Origin: Saccharobesus litoralis
GTDB taxonomy: Bacteria; Pseudomonadota; Gammaproteobacteria; Enterobacterales; Alteromonadaceae
Assembly (NCBI RefSeq): GCF_003063625.1
Contig: NZ_CP026604.1
Coordinates: 2,108,001 to 2,172,000 of the forward strand
Length of the DNA stretch: 64,000 nucleotides
Direction: 5' to 3'
Shown: positions 15,001-22,800 of the stretch, one piece after another
Numbering within the stretch: the first letter of the stretch is position 1
How the letters are laid out: every line of letters starts with the position of its first letter
The notes under the pieces: model-generated
The model's database searches: none
Told to the model about the DNA's origin: nothing
What the model saw: only the letters and a program-made list of their open reading frames with translations
Made by a program: the position numbers and the translations under genes

Positions 15001-15014
15001 ATTCGATTCCCTGA
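3..15014 (+). CDS. Giant Ig-like / beta-helix exoprotein, 5' end outside window
   Basis: The frame is open from the first bases of the window; a TTG at 48 is not a convincing start, so the gene begins upstream. The visible part is about 5000 residues. Roughly residues 1-1300 look like beta-propeller/beta-sandwich repeats, followed by Ig-like segments (about 1390-1960). A short thrombospondin type 3 (DxDxDG) block is encoded at 7086-7380. From about 7690 to the end there are long filamentous-haemagglutinin-like beta-helix modules rich in V-x-G-(N/D)-(L/I) strands. At least five modules end in a similar motif near 9250, 10600, 12350, 13600 and 14860. Several carry paired cysteines (C-x-A...C-x-x-G-x-[FY]). 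It is presumably a cell-surface or secreted structural protein. The two foldase lipoproteins follow after 52 bp, so it is read as the first gene of the toxin operon. No two-partner secretion domain is visible because the N-terminus is missing. Exact function is unknown. Confidence 0.85.
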   Translation, partial: SSQVLQGASVLVAAKLPEDMPDFAEDSELKIIDGKNSVESTRKLDGKSWVYSTNYDSGSLTIESRLRDVSGNEKLQSTSIEKLAFLDEQQHIELQIDDKLQAIDFLDAIPGQQQFVAGINQLQGGLQIRLGATSLIEQNQGSVLQLAVNGQGIWAVIDENGNQDLLRWDLNGTAISQQRLFGDVKLISDNYVVVQLADKLQVWMVDSNALVPLKLMSLDSQLVDLVELADDLWLLTEFSLQRIGTDLSSLEAQVVATWEAKPGAYKLAINETQIEQWTKSAVYPFVVSGADLIELDAISTDHELLAIARFADVEAKQIVSANYGALWRLSNSNQTLGYLQGIEKLSANSQFAWFTDGQSIWRQQWSARSLDVPVIATEELPHYLQIGVSDPQAQVWFEDNNGQLLASKTQRLADKVVHLVARSHFANSVIVKVQQRGGDIIEQVLSLNESPYANVLTQLPTDKHYASDALLPAKVALSSDARINSYQVSHSGLNQAFVSQGSDLAGWIRLSNQANQTTDIELNGGDYSAAITTAVIEPEQGQIKLLAPANNSRFTEGDWLDAQFQVNGYETNEFAFVEVALLDFNRNVVSNWVVNQQLGSVSFRLSAVSESDAYYLRTRAYRLDDYAFVEDEVGIRVLPQQSKIAYQVNGIPDSIFVDSNLNIEVQETGSQQIKNADIQVFAADGSLIASELFRLQMQVPITDKLIVQINLDDGLGNVEQYREDILVLSPWTLQTADNNIDFSVVLNASDDVYFFREAELVNQAGDILHSFDAEVTAATFLHDRLLVALQGIGLRFFEIVVNQDTNRKSLRFLGEHKVDEQINQLAHYGETVLAYTQGGSLLKYKVSGNALVLDSVKAYSAMINLSAIEDGFNLVLQNQVIKLNSQGQRVSSNNLNNIAASIELETGLWLIDKRGRLLNLNNGSVRTHEVSVNAHSLLSYSHYLIALDKINDLLTVIDIDNPHNPRVVSANEVVLGDHLTKAKFIAGRLYLPTATDLDLDIAARVPNSLYRTAQVKGNAVDVAMNQGSVLTAFEAYGAVLQTELPFSSSQTVLPGEYAGVVSKTLLQPTQHLSYYNQANDTLTLIAENQSLTKRKLNHYQARFYSDIDLYWLDNKIKFKQGNVQSEVELDAGEQLAQVYQWRGKYVAVSRHKVYLISTGELPIDEFNLQINLLFASDEPIEQLTLANDYLVMAVANNLIRYDLNQNTSSSIAYTDQLIDIQFAQGCIWFSTLNDLNRVALDNWTVSENLYTATAPIKGLSVNNSHVALALGLQGTELVSIPHTSLNASTALAVPVDVQNLQPGEWIKLGVTSPENIDSVSYFINEQLVARSNSYPFAVNIQLPAELKNGRWFDIKAQFSNLHGEANQTSVVRGYLRGDALPANDFSVELQMAALSYMPKPHHMQAFVYNSVEAIKQVEFYIASDANGPYELMRKHYGPEYIVTKAVEANDPNTWVKVRAVDIYGNYAESSPQQFTRVNDLFPPQLSMQPQNPVLLGSTSTMSVLPESGELNLEFSVQDDRSDIELALLKRNGVLVWAGFTSGVYQYTDADLIAGQDYLYELTAVDNATQQQALSHTVRVVEDKAPTITDVQIPSEILESSGFNLEFNATDDVALQQVKVTWPNYEVVRDIQGAQQQSFSIALADIRGPQQRLQNVLSSTAVIEVTDSFGQVTRSDHIVTVKPDLAPDASLVTVIMEPYAIYDSNISYQLIGLESADDGGLAQLRVDLVNLDTEQRSSVCTNSTLQNCQQSQYHQGAISSPDKPVANNSHRYQFELTDGLQQSDRTAEQIVNFTHRPNLLRFVSTEQPGVNLGTLLAGIGGSFQVEVLDSASSAIPLQNIEWKLIGGQSDVNLGSSTSDAAGIASLHWDANGLSAGTYQIEASLRDWPTFPATVFSIDVLPGTPQKVRIEHIADTIAGEAFSIRATLLDAANNLVYTENELRLTFATNHSDFVIPFAEHVNFVMMGDYPAADLAFNAGLGELQMQATTLAGNYQLTVLDEYGQNYPVEYFIELQDTQATDVSYLPINVQASSATGFTIKQIAQTNSAQGREDVLEVGESAQLEIQLVDEFGNAVSKIRDDSQQSLNSQNDTWQDANFNLDIAASEFGLINGTADNASISLQSGQASINIEAQQPAEIEIGLNSQDSDLTLDLNAKQVLVFSKTLPAIYTASFVQLVDSLALPLDIEFNEAVELAFGDEYLMVLDEASQVVSGSTEQVSDTVLRFTPEQDLQLNQCFSVDTQSSVLIGVAERDPVLPQVFSACTPQIGLSTPPTHSVLENSQVSLPIVYGTGIQASELVNGQISINSDMQPLYFETPQFTVPDATSLGWQDGQTIEISVSASRFEQSVSVANRLSYQVLTATGDYDNDGLDNALELSLGLKPDSADSDGNDILDGQEDSDNDGLSNIDEVSYGSQPNVADTDGDGISDGDEVNRDGTDPLSQDTDNDGLSDLAEFEFGSNPLDENSRALDTTAITAISLAQTQFDYDKSADTGNIVLTVHATISINDQEFTIDVSDVGFYPLDFSSADHAVAEPVIGGFYPVGEGSTTLTVSLGEHQANASLNVLDAVYLGENAVWENLQQDYLRKVRVGNLTVRGTNQVSITGNLLVEGDLIIEEGASLELIVDHVTVQNDLSLANSSSVQFLSSALPQNSESEPKLPFDLVYSGADVQVAGTLQLAGSIRAAELQITGDIDVTGNGALEAYGISANAMILNNAALAVKVRDDISLTNNLSLSSSTITHLNDSDVKPYATQWRIAGDLIATDSSITAKHDVEIDIAAMANCFGASAGLGALGEDKCVISHYLDTQSLGLGGSRNGNTVVTGGAIQIEAANVQVSGTQTFIDVSPVGGAAGAFGLNTQSIDVSGFSGVFVDASGANRHIIDASELAYANSGGRVVINTASVIGDIDWAQQVNTQAGSLTIPAQLLSLFADCEDQDCYQTQGVVELSPAASGTLVLTINNDSALISQGNDSFVAQGVSLANHTVLPSQMQTVGYHFVDSAAVDENGLVIDVSGTPWLNSLGDVLPLTGVEVELNTGASTEVVTIHHNTESQLVTDIPASINIIDIVSIRGIHRFTQIELGHSYWHFGQDKLQVLDVAGSKLHNSQNDSLDIQSRIQAAEVSDALALRVLTHGGRIKVEQELNFIGREYLRPEEVDTETNEVTVLDIPPVEIVASQINFDGDLLLNDALTWGLAANSINVNGNFTLQNQATLTLPRTEVQGNQPYALNLNVTGDISIARPELADGHLSLVARGYLPQVGEFTQSVYGLTQASDAGFGAVIDDSNSKLIQSLLPIVAPDNMLGAGQAKITANQALVSHDIDLSGQSHDYVVVQSPSAGSLVFNLQQADIYGLIDARAGVANKANAKVGLPGKVIINATNTSLSGYQLNQASNNSAAASSLIKLDSNSTSAIEAYFGNPQLAMSCSKAQGCEVQTIKLPSFGQRLANNAVHLGRQQWQIDVNADWSVSPDVFAQHQIAFDINNVANSLAQISEVEELGNNQYRVTLETETDLADIAQQPIIGVYQFTSLNLASNVELDFGDDYLLLTENSTLDLANNSLIKVKESSADAIEKLAASDAGIYQPQIYLDSLPDIAGEDSYRFSAEDISLAAGSLAAENKGYQFNASNNINVTDLMVQSNANVNLIAQNKVNFSGDLTLTSGSWTYLYSGQPLVIQGDLTLDSGSFLRIESNAGIQVLGNIDIASDATLSLAGGMPGLVLDVAGNVDINGEIKAISHQFDFAPGENCHAGQANEITDANNQNTDSNIDCQFGYFRKPAYPSQGHGDGGYLKLIANQVTLNGTINAANQGDATYVGGSVVIEADSFTGSTQGIINVSGSDGVGAGRIAVKSPLNTYLGEYQTVRNGNHLGAGVGTLFLQNSATDLGHLIVDGGVTEVSDISQAKVYSTSIRNVGEGDVGCIESLGQDRYKISPQGLCAETWPTLNGSTTEGQLHYQLLELTHDATRININTLPLGGATPKVAIYAGDIDDVTGLTPEYQNTIETHRHCGHDTTEAEAQVYLPAGQYTLVVSDIDDCAKPAVDYHIAFNQPEILWHDSIVNPMQSLMGRFVDLSGDSQEHLEIIANDNFSFTVESSEDISAITGKYQGVIPLRALSVVGGAAVDLGKDRVTVSEPENSLFDSDSAIRIAAMGQNFVNRIVDSGIAAELTGPLILTAQHFNNESKTFEADEIIIQGNFSLESNADVTIISQTLVIEGSVAIENNARLNLNVTGTAVVKGDLQLINNSHIRSDANLDINVQGNIYIDEWSSISSYNFIGSTKYQCHATYINQYIDEPENPASCISGYYRFANTIGVRSQEFFATAGGVVSLSAKEIELEGKLLADGIAEIGTASGGSINVVAERMRFGSNAEIDTSGVSDNRYFYRINAGRIALQVDELVDFNHERHIENKGGTTFYKQISDQHGHLIVNSDTFIRGAGKHEIKCVESVGDDLWKIGVNDCGHADKTPWHDSEENYAQSLVGRFVVLDIDDPNAPVYEVYANTSESLVIQTNDNLESYIGKTLIGKVQFDSLTVKEETYFNIDVGDNWLSVDIFKVDDVVSDFYVGAYRLDIYTPATISNIRYFDTEVRGEVNVWGDVIFQGLGIFSPLNLNISGDVTFTNSIYSYSFDEKGIEINATGNVTFNDSVDTPSVTVNSEGTITVNEYISAKWVVSSWGFDQSGDVSNYHLPDRIAGYCHASVPWLFTEEQMKACTLGNFHTATTPGFLGYSDWDELGSVISLNAKHVVLNELLTTWYSDNNGEINIHADKLSITNKRAYLGTYSYGNYNGADYHVGGRIAIYTDEVEVLIDGIAGTTEDLIAEIYNFGGTTYIEEGGYSSLLVDNDADQPYSNVTYIRGMGKHVIRCIEALGSDLWSISIDECGEELTPEWYSSKTRPELSLEGMFVSLDIANRSSSVYKVESNTSNALIVSSSDDLTAFLGKTLQGYISLNELRATSGSFVHFSDNYVEVSDVVVCDASSKVLVSDDSISLVESLQAVNPDCRVSEMPDVPAYSIP

Positions 15015-15066
15015 TGTCAAATTAATAAAAATGGAAATAAAGTTAGTAACAAATTGGAGCTACAAA

Positions 15067-15888
15067 ATGAAATTACCTAGTCTAATGTTGGCTTTGAGCC
15101 TTGCCACATTATCTGCTTGTTCTGATTCGCCATCTACAATTGCTAAAGTAGGTGATACTGGTATTACTCAACAAGAGTTTGATGCTTACTTAGGGTTAAA
15201 AAAATTAAGAAACCTATCAACTGAAGACAAAGCCAAACACTTGCAGGTATACGCTGAACGCAAGGCTTTAGTTCAAGCAATCGAAGATAGTAAAAAAGTT
15301 AATATTGCCAAAATCGATGCTGAAGTTGCTGATGTAAAGCGTAATTTGGTGGTTTCTCAGTATTTAGATAGCTATTTAACTCAACAGGTTTCAGATCAAG
15401 CTGTGCGCAATTATTACGCACAAAATCAGCAAGAATTTGCTAGCCGCAAAGCCAAAGTGTCCCATATTCTTATTCGTACAAATGCTCAAACCAGTGAAGA
15501 ATTAAGAGCAGAAAAACTTAAGTTAATCCAAGAAGCTCACCTAAAAGCTAAGCAAGGTGCTGATTTTGCTTCACTCGTTAATGAGTATTCAGAGGACAGA
15601 GTCTCGGCGAAAAAAGGTGGTTCATTAGGTTGGGTGACAGATAAAGCGATCGCGCCTAACTTTTCTCACCAAGCATTTAAAGTATTGCAAGAAGGTGAAA
15701 TTTCAGACCCGTTTATCACAAGTTTTGGCTATCACATTATCAAGCTCGACGCCGCACCAAGCATAGTTCAAAAGCCGTTTGAACAAGTGCGTGGCGATAT
15801 TCGCCGTAAATTACGCCAAATGGCTAAAGAAGCTGAGCTGACTCGGCTTAAGCAAAGTGTTGATGTAAAGCTGATGGAAAATAGCTAA
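15067..15888 (+). CDS. PpiC/parvulin-type peptidyl-prolyl isomerase lipoprotein (EpsD/SurA-like)
   Basis: The start is placed at the ATG at 15067, preceded by a GGAG ribosome-binding site. The open frame runs further upstream, but only this start gives a lipoprotein signal (lipobox LSAC, Cys18). A SurA-like helical N-domain (about residues 25-120) is followed by a canonical parvulin domain (about 133-235). That domain carries the KVSHILIRT strand, the KKGGSLGW motif and the GYHIIKL strand, so catalytic proline isomerisation is expected. The protein would be anchored in the periplasm. It lies between two genes for giant exported proteins and overlaps the next gene by one base, so it is inferred to help fold those exoproteins in transit. 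The family assignment is firm; the client proteins are inferred from position only. Confidence 0.88.
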   Translation: MKLPSLMLALSLATLSACSDSPSTIAKVGDTGITQQEFDAYLGLKKLRNLSTEDKAKHLQVYAERKALVQAIEDSKKVNIAKIDAEVADVKRNLVVSQYLDSYLTQQVSDQAVRNYYAQNQQEFASRKAKVSHILIRTNAQTSEELRAEKLKLIQEAHLKAKQGADFASLVNEYSEDRVSAKKGGSLGWVTDKAIAPNFSHQAFKVLQEGEISDPFITSFGYHIIKLDAAPSIVQKPFEQVRGDIRRKLRQMAKEAELTRLKQSVDVKLMENS

Positions 15889-16739
15889 TGTTGTCTCTTC
15901 GTTCTATCTCTTTGTGCTTTGCTTCATTGAGTGTTTGCTTATTAGCTGCGTGCAGCAAACAACAAACTGAACAAGCCGTTGTCGATCCTGTAGTCGCGAC
16001 GGTTAATGGCTCCAATATTTTGCAAAGCCAACTGGACTTTGAGTTGGAGCGCACGTTAAGTAATGTGCCAGATATATTTGTTGATGAGCGAGTCAAAGGT
16101 CGAGTGCTAGATTCATTAGTTTTGTCACAATTAATGGCGCAATTGCAATCAAGTGGTATGGACGAAAGCGAGTTGTCTGAATTAGATAAAGAAGTTGCCG
16201 CATTTCGTCAGAAAAAACTGGTTGAGCGCTATATCCGCAACCATGTTGAAGCATCGCCTGTTACTAAACAGCAAGTGCAAGACTACTACCAAAATAACTT
16301 AGACGAGTTTGGTCAAAAAGATATTAAGTTTTGGCGGCGGATCCGAGTAGAAGGTGCGACTAATCACCCTGAAGCACAGAATATAGCCAAAACCTTATCC
16401 GCAGTTGCATCGAGTAGTCATTTTAAGCAAGTGACATTAGCCGGGGTTAACTTTGTTGTAACCGAAGGGACTAATGAGCAAGACAACTTGTCACCGACAT
16501 TTGCAAAGTTATTAAACGCTACAAATAGCGGCCAAATTAGTGACTTACAAATTGATGGCAACGCTATGTATCGATTAGCGGTAACAAAAACTTATTTGCA
16601 ACCTGCCAAGCCACTTAATCAAGTTAAAAGAGAAATTCAAAAGCGTTTGTCGCAGCAAGCGTGGAAGCGAGCAATCAAGGCGCATGGCGATAAGTTAAGA
16701 GCGCAAGCAGATATATCTTTGGTTCCAGAAGCGAGCTAA
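15888..16739 (+). CDS. SurA-like lipoprotein chaperone with degenerate parvulin domain
   Basis: The ATG shares its A with the stop codon of the preceding foldase gene, so translation is probably coupled. The protein has 283 residues with a lipoprotein signal (lipobox LLAAC). The architecture copies the previous gene: a SurA-type N-domain (VATVNGSNILQSQLDFEL...) and a C-terminal domain in the parvulin position. The diagnostic GG-x-LG motif and the final GYHII-type strand are absent, however, so it is probably a non-catalytic chaperone paralogue. It is followed after 79 bp by the TSP3 giant gene. It resembles cases in which one active and one inactive SurA/PpiD-family domain act together. Confidence is high for the fold family and moderate for lack of activity. 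Confidence 0.8.
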   Translation: MLSLRSISLCFASLSVCLLAACSKQQTEQAVVDPVVATVNGSNILQSQLDFELERTLSNVPDIFVDERVKGRVLDSLVLSQLMAQLQSSGMDESELSELDKEVAAFRQKKLVERYIRNHVEASPVTKQQVQDYYQNNLDEFGQKDIKFWRRIRVEGATNHPEAQNIAKTLSAVASSSHFKQVTLAGVNFVVTEGTNEQDNLSPTFAKLLNATNSGQISDLQIDGNAMYRLAVTKTYLQPAKPLNQVKREIQKRLSQQAWKRAIKAHGDKLRAQADISLVPEAS

Positions 16740-16818
16740 TAGTCAGGCAAATAATGGTCAGGCAAAAAACTTAAATGGAATAAGCAACACAGGACTTTAA
16801 TCAGGACAATCATCACCC

Positions 16819-19800
16819 ATGTTAAAAAGGAAATTGAAACCAATCAGCCGTGTTGCGCGGATGTGGATTACTTACGCCATTTTTTGTTTGCTGGCGTTTG
16901 TGGTGCAGCCAGTAAAAGCCAATCAAGCCATTACCGACCAGGTTGCGGGTTGGAACCTGCGCGCATTTAACCTGAGTGCTGAAGCAAGGGAGCTGGAACT
17001 TGCCCAACAAATTCGTTTACAGCCACAAAATCGAAGTTTAGTCCCCCAATTATCCTCTTTGTCCACCCAGAATGAGTTGTTAGTTATTTCTGGTCGCATT
17101 CAAACACAAACTGATGATTTTAATCTGGTCATTAATAGTAATTTGCCAGGTTTTGTTCGCATAAACCAAAGGCAATATGCGCTCGAACCTTCACTAGCAT
17201 TTAGCCAAGCAATCGACGTTAATCAAATTAATCAAGTGCAGATCATTCTGCAAAATACAGATTCAATCCTGCCTGTTGTTGACGCCAGCCTGCAAAGTCA
17301 AAGTACTTCAATAACCGCTGATTCTGCAATCGTTAACTCTATTCGCGACAGTCATACCTTAGACAGTGATAGCGACGGTTACCATAACGCTATTGATGCA
17401 TTTCCGCTAAACCCAAGTGAATGGTCAGATTGGGACAACGATGGATTAGGTGACAATGCCGATGAAGATATTGATGGTGACGGTTTAGCCAATCAGCTAG
17501 ATGCCATGCCGTTCAATGCCAAAGAGCAAAAAGATACAGACCAAGATGGTATCGGCGATAATACAGACGATGATATCGACGGAGACGCAATTGCTAACCA
17601 AGATGATGCTTTTCCTTTAGATAAAAATGCGGCAATCGACACCGATTCAGATGGCATAGCTGATTACTTAGATGACGATATCGACAACGATGGCACGCCA
17701 AACCAAAGCGATAAATTTCCTTACCAAGCGCAATACCAAAAAGACACGGATGCCGACAGTATCCCCGATGCCATTGATACCGACATCGATGGTGATGGTA
17801 TCAGCAATGATATCGATGCTTTTCCTCAAGACGCAACAGCATGGTATGATATCGATAATGACGGTATTGCTGATGGCAATGACCCTGATATTGATGGTGA
17901 TGGTGTTGTTAACGAATTAGATGCTTTTCCGCACAATGTTAATGCCAAAGCTGATTCGGACAATGATGGTATTGCCGATATTCATGACGCTGATCGCGAT
18001 GGTGATGGCATAAGCAATGAGCAAGACTTTTTCGCATCGGATCCAACGACTTGGGCTGATTCTGATCAAGACGGTATAGCTGACCAAGCCGACTCGGATA
18101 TTGATGGTGACGGTATTAACAATGAGCAAGATGCGTTTGCCTATAACCCTCAGTTCAACAAGGATACCGACAAAGACGGTATTCCCGATAGCCAAGACTT
18201 AGATAAAGATGGCGATGGTGTTCAAGACGACAATGACACTTTTCCGCTAGATGGCAGTGAATGGCTTGATACTGATAATGACGGTTTAGGTGATAACCAA
18301 GACTCAGATATAGACGGCGATGGTGTAACGAATGTTCAAGATGCCTTTGTTTATAATGCTTCCGAGTTTAGTGACCTTGATCAAGATGGTATTGGTGACA
18401 ATGCCGATACGGATAAAGACGGCGACGGCGTAACTAACGGCCAAGATACTTTTCCAACTAACAAATCAGAATGGCAAGATTGGGATAATGACGGTATTGG
18501 CAGTCAAGCCGATACCGATTGGGATAATGACGGCGTAGTTAACAGCAATGATGCCTTCCCTTATGATCCAACAGAAAACCAAGATTTAGACCAAGATGGT
18601 ATTGGCGACAATACCGACCAAGACATAGATGGCGATGGCATTGTTAATCAGCAAGATGCATTTCCAACCAATGCCGCTGAGCAACAAGATTGGGATGGCG
18701 ACGGTATTGGCGCAAAAACTGATCAGGATTGGGACAATGATGGTGTCGCTAACTCATTAGATCGTTTTGTATTTAATGCCAATGAATTTAGTGATTTTGA
18801 TCAGGATGGCGTTGGCGACAACTTAGATAACGATGATGATAACGACGGTGTTGCTGATGTTAATGATGCCTTTCCCAAAAATGTTTTAGCATGGTCAGAT
18901 ATCGACAGTGATGGTCAACCCGACCAAACTGACGAAGACCGCGATGGCGATGGCATAAAAAACCAACTGGATTTCTTTCCTAACGACCCGCAAGAAAGCG
19001 CCGATATGGACGGTGATGGTATTGGCGATAATGCCGACCAAGACCGTGACGGCGATACATTTAGTGTGCTGTATGACAAATTCCCTGATGACGCTAGCGA
19101 GTGGGCTGATCTTGATTTAGATGGCATTGGCGACAACTCAGATCCAGATCGCGATGGTGACGGATATCTCAACGAATATGATGCTTACCCCAATAACAAA
19201 GACAAACACGTATATGAAATTGGCCCAGACCTAGATAACGACGGCTTAGGCGATGATGTCGACCCTGATATTGATGGTGACCATATACTTAATGAGCTAG
19301 ATGCTTGGCCGCGAGATAAGAAAAAAGGTTTAGACTCCGACGGTGATGGAAAGCCCGATAACAAAGACAATGATATCGATGGTGATCGAATCAATAATCG
19401 ACGAGACAAGTTCCCGTTACTTGCTAGCGAATGGCAAGATTCAGATCGTGATGGATTGGGCGATAACACGGATCCGGATCGCGATGGCGACGGTATCGCT
19501 AATCATTTAGATGCCTTTCCCGATGATAAACGTGAGTGGCAAGATTTCGATAACGATGGTCGCGGCGATAATAAAGATAATGACGACGATAACGATGGCA
19601 CCAACGACAAACGCGATAAATTTCCTTACAACGCCCAATTACAAAAAGATACCGATGGTGACGGTATCGATGATAGCCAAGACAACGATATAGATAACGA
19701 TGGCGTGCCTAATGAGTTTGACGCTTTTCCAAATAATCGAGCGGAATGGTCAGACTTTGATGGCGATAAACGTGGTGATAACTCAGATAAAGATTGGGAC

Positions 19801-22800
19801 AATGATGGTGTAGCTAACCATCTTGATGCTTTTCCATTTAACTCACGCGAACGAGCCGATATCGACGGTGATGGCTTAGGCGATTACGCTGACGATGATA
19901 AAGATGGTGATAGCTTTCCTGACTATCGGGACCCTTTCCCCAATGACGGCAGTGAATGGATAGATAGCGATTGGGATGGTATTGGTAACAATTCAGATCC
20001 GGATATTGATGGTGACGGCGTTGCCAATGAGCAAGATGCCTTTCCTTATAATCGCCAAGAACAATCAGATCTCGACGGCGATAATATTGGCGATAATCGT
20101 GACCAAGACAGAGACGGAGATACTTATGCTAACTGGGCTGATGCATTTCCTGATGACCCAACCGAATGGTTAGATATTGATCGTGATGGCATTGGTGACA
20201 ATACCGATCCGGATCGCGACAACGACGGTATTCTCAACGAAGTTGATGAAATCCCCAATGGTATTTGGTTTAAATGGAAGAAAAAGCGTGATCGCCCAGA
20301 TATGGATGGAGATGGTATTCCAGACTGGTGGGACTGGGATAAAGACGGTGATGGTATTGGCAACTGGGCTGATGCTTTCCCATTAGATAACACGCGCCAT
20401 AAAGATACCGATCGTGATGGTATTGCCGACCAAGATGACCATGATATTGATGGCGATGGTGTCTTTAATGAATTGGACTTCTTCCCTGAAAACAAACGAC
20501 TTAGCAAAGATACCGATGGTGATGGTTTTGCCGATGCTAGAGATTGGGATATCGACGGTGATCAAATTGAAAACTACAACGACCAGTTCCCGCTTAACTC
20601 GGCAGAAGTTCGCGACAATGACAAAGACGGCATTGGTGATCACTATGATCAAGACTTAGATAACGACAATGTTATTAACGCATTAGATGCCTTTGATTTC
20701 GACCCGTATGAGACAGCCGATATCGACAAAGATGGTATAGGTGACAATGCCGACCAAGACTTAGATGGCGATTTAATGCCGGATCAATGGGATGCGTTCC
20801 CTAGTAATGGATTGGCGTACCGTGATTCAGATGGCGACGGCATTGATGACAGTATCGACTCTGATCGTGATGGTGACGGCGTTGCTAATGACGATGATGC
20901 TTTCCCAGATAATGGCAATGAAAATGCTGACTTTGATGGCGATGGTGTTGGCGATAATACCGATCACGATATCGATAATGATAAACGTCACAACCTAATT
21001 GATGCTTTCCCTTATGATAAAAAAGAATGGGTTGATACGGATGGCGACGGCATAGGCGACAAAGCCGATAAAGACATCGATGGCGATGGTGTGACTAACA
21101 GAAAAGATAAATTCCCAACGTCAAATGTAGATTGGAGTGATTTAGACAAAGATGGTATCGGCGACAACAGTGATCCTGATATCGATGGCGATGGTACACC
21201 AAATGATAAAGACGATTTGCCTCTGGATAAACGTGACTTTTCTGATATTGATAAAGACGGTATTGGTGACACTCGTGATCCAGACATAGACGGTGACGGC
21301 ATCCCTAATGAGGATGATCCACTCCCGTCAGGTTTGGGCAAAGATTTAGATAATGACGGCATTCCGGATGATCAGGATCCTGATAGAGACGGTGATGGTG
21401 TTATTAACGTTAATGACGCTTTCCCTGAAGATAAATCAGATTACTTAGACACCGACCAAGACGGTATTGGTGATAAAACCGACACAGATAAAGATGGTGA
21501 CGGTGTATTAAATGCCAACGATCCTTTCCCAGCTGTTGCTTTATGGTTTACCGACAGCGATAAGGATGGTGTTGATGACAGTCGCGACTCTGATATCGAC
21601 GGTGACTTTGTTGATGACGCGCAAGATGCTTTCCCGAATGACGCGAGTGAATGGCGTGATTTTGATAATGACCAAATTGGCGACTTAACCGATGCGGATA
21701 TCGACGGTGATAATATTCCTAACGAATCCGATGCCTTTGCTTACAACCCATTAGAGTGGGTAGATAGCGACTTTGATGGCATAGGTGATAATCAAGATAC
21801 CGATTGGGACAACGATGGTGTAGCAAATACCAGCGATGCTTTCGCTAACAATGCCAGTGAATGGCGTGATACCGATGGTGATGGCATTGGTGATAACAGC
21901 GATCCTGATATTGATGGTGATGGCGTACCTAATACAACTGATAAGTTTAGATTTAACGCTGAATATGCTCTTGATTTAGATAACGACAATATCCCAAATG
22001 CAATTGATACTGACAAAGACGGTGATCAAGTACTAGATATTCTAGATGCCTTCCCAACCGATCCTTTGGCTAAGTTTGATTTAGACTTAGATGGCAACGC
22101 GGATAGCAACGACTCTGATATTGATGGAGACGGGGTAGCAAATAACCTAGACGCGTTCCCAACTAACGCCAATGCGACAGTCGATACAGATAGTGATGGC
22201 GTTGCAGATAACGACGATTTAGATAAAGACAACGATGGTTATGTCGACTCCCTTGATAGCTTTGTATTAGATCCAAGCGAATGGCGTGATACTGATGGTG
22301 ATGGAATTGGTGATAATAGTGATCCTGATATCGACAACGATGGCGTCGACAATGCAGATGACGCCTTTGTTACCAATGCATCAGCGAGCAAAGACTTAGA
22401 TAACGATGGCGTTAGTGATGTTTTAGATACGGATATCGACGGTGATGGTATCGCTAATGTCTTAGACCAATTCGCTGAAGATGCAGCCTACTGGCGCGAT
22501 ACCGACAGTGATGGTATTGCCGACCAAAATGATCCTGATATTGATAATGACGGCGTTGCCAACGAGCAAGACCTGTACCCAACTAATGCCGCTGATTGGC
22601 GAGATAGCGATGCAGATGGTATTGCCGACAGTGTTGATATAGACCGCGATGGTGATGGCGTTAATAACTCGCTGGATGCCTTTGTTGATGATGCAACTGA
22701 ATGGCTGGACTCAGACGCTGACTTAATCGGCGACAATAGTGATGACGACATTGATGGCGATGGAGTGTTGAATGCACAAGACAGCTTCCCAACTAATCCT

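Noticed and set aside
3-15014. Two-partner secretion (FHA/CDI-type) assignment for the giant beta-helix protein
   Set aside because: No TpsB-type transporter gene lies in the window and the N-terminus that would carry a TPS domain is not visible.
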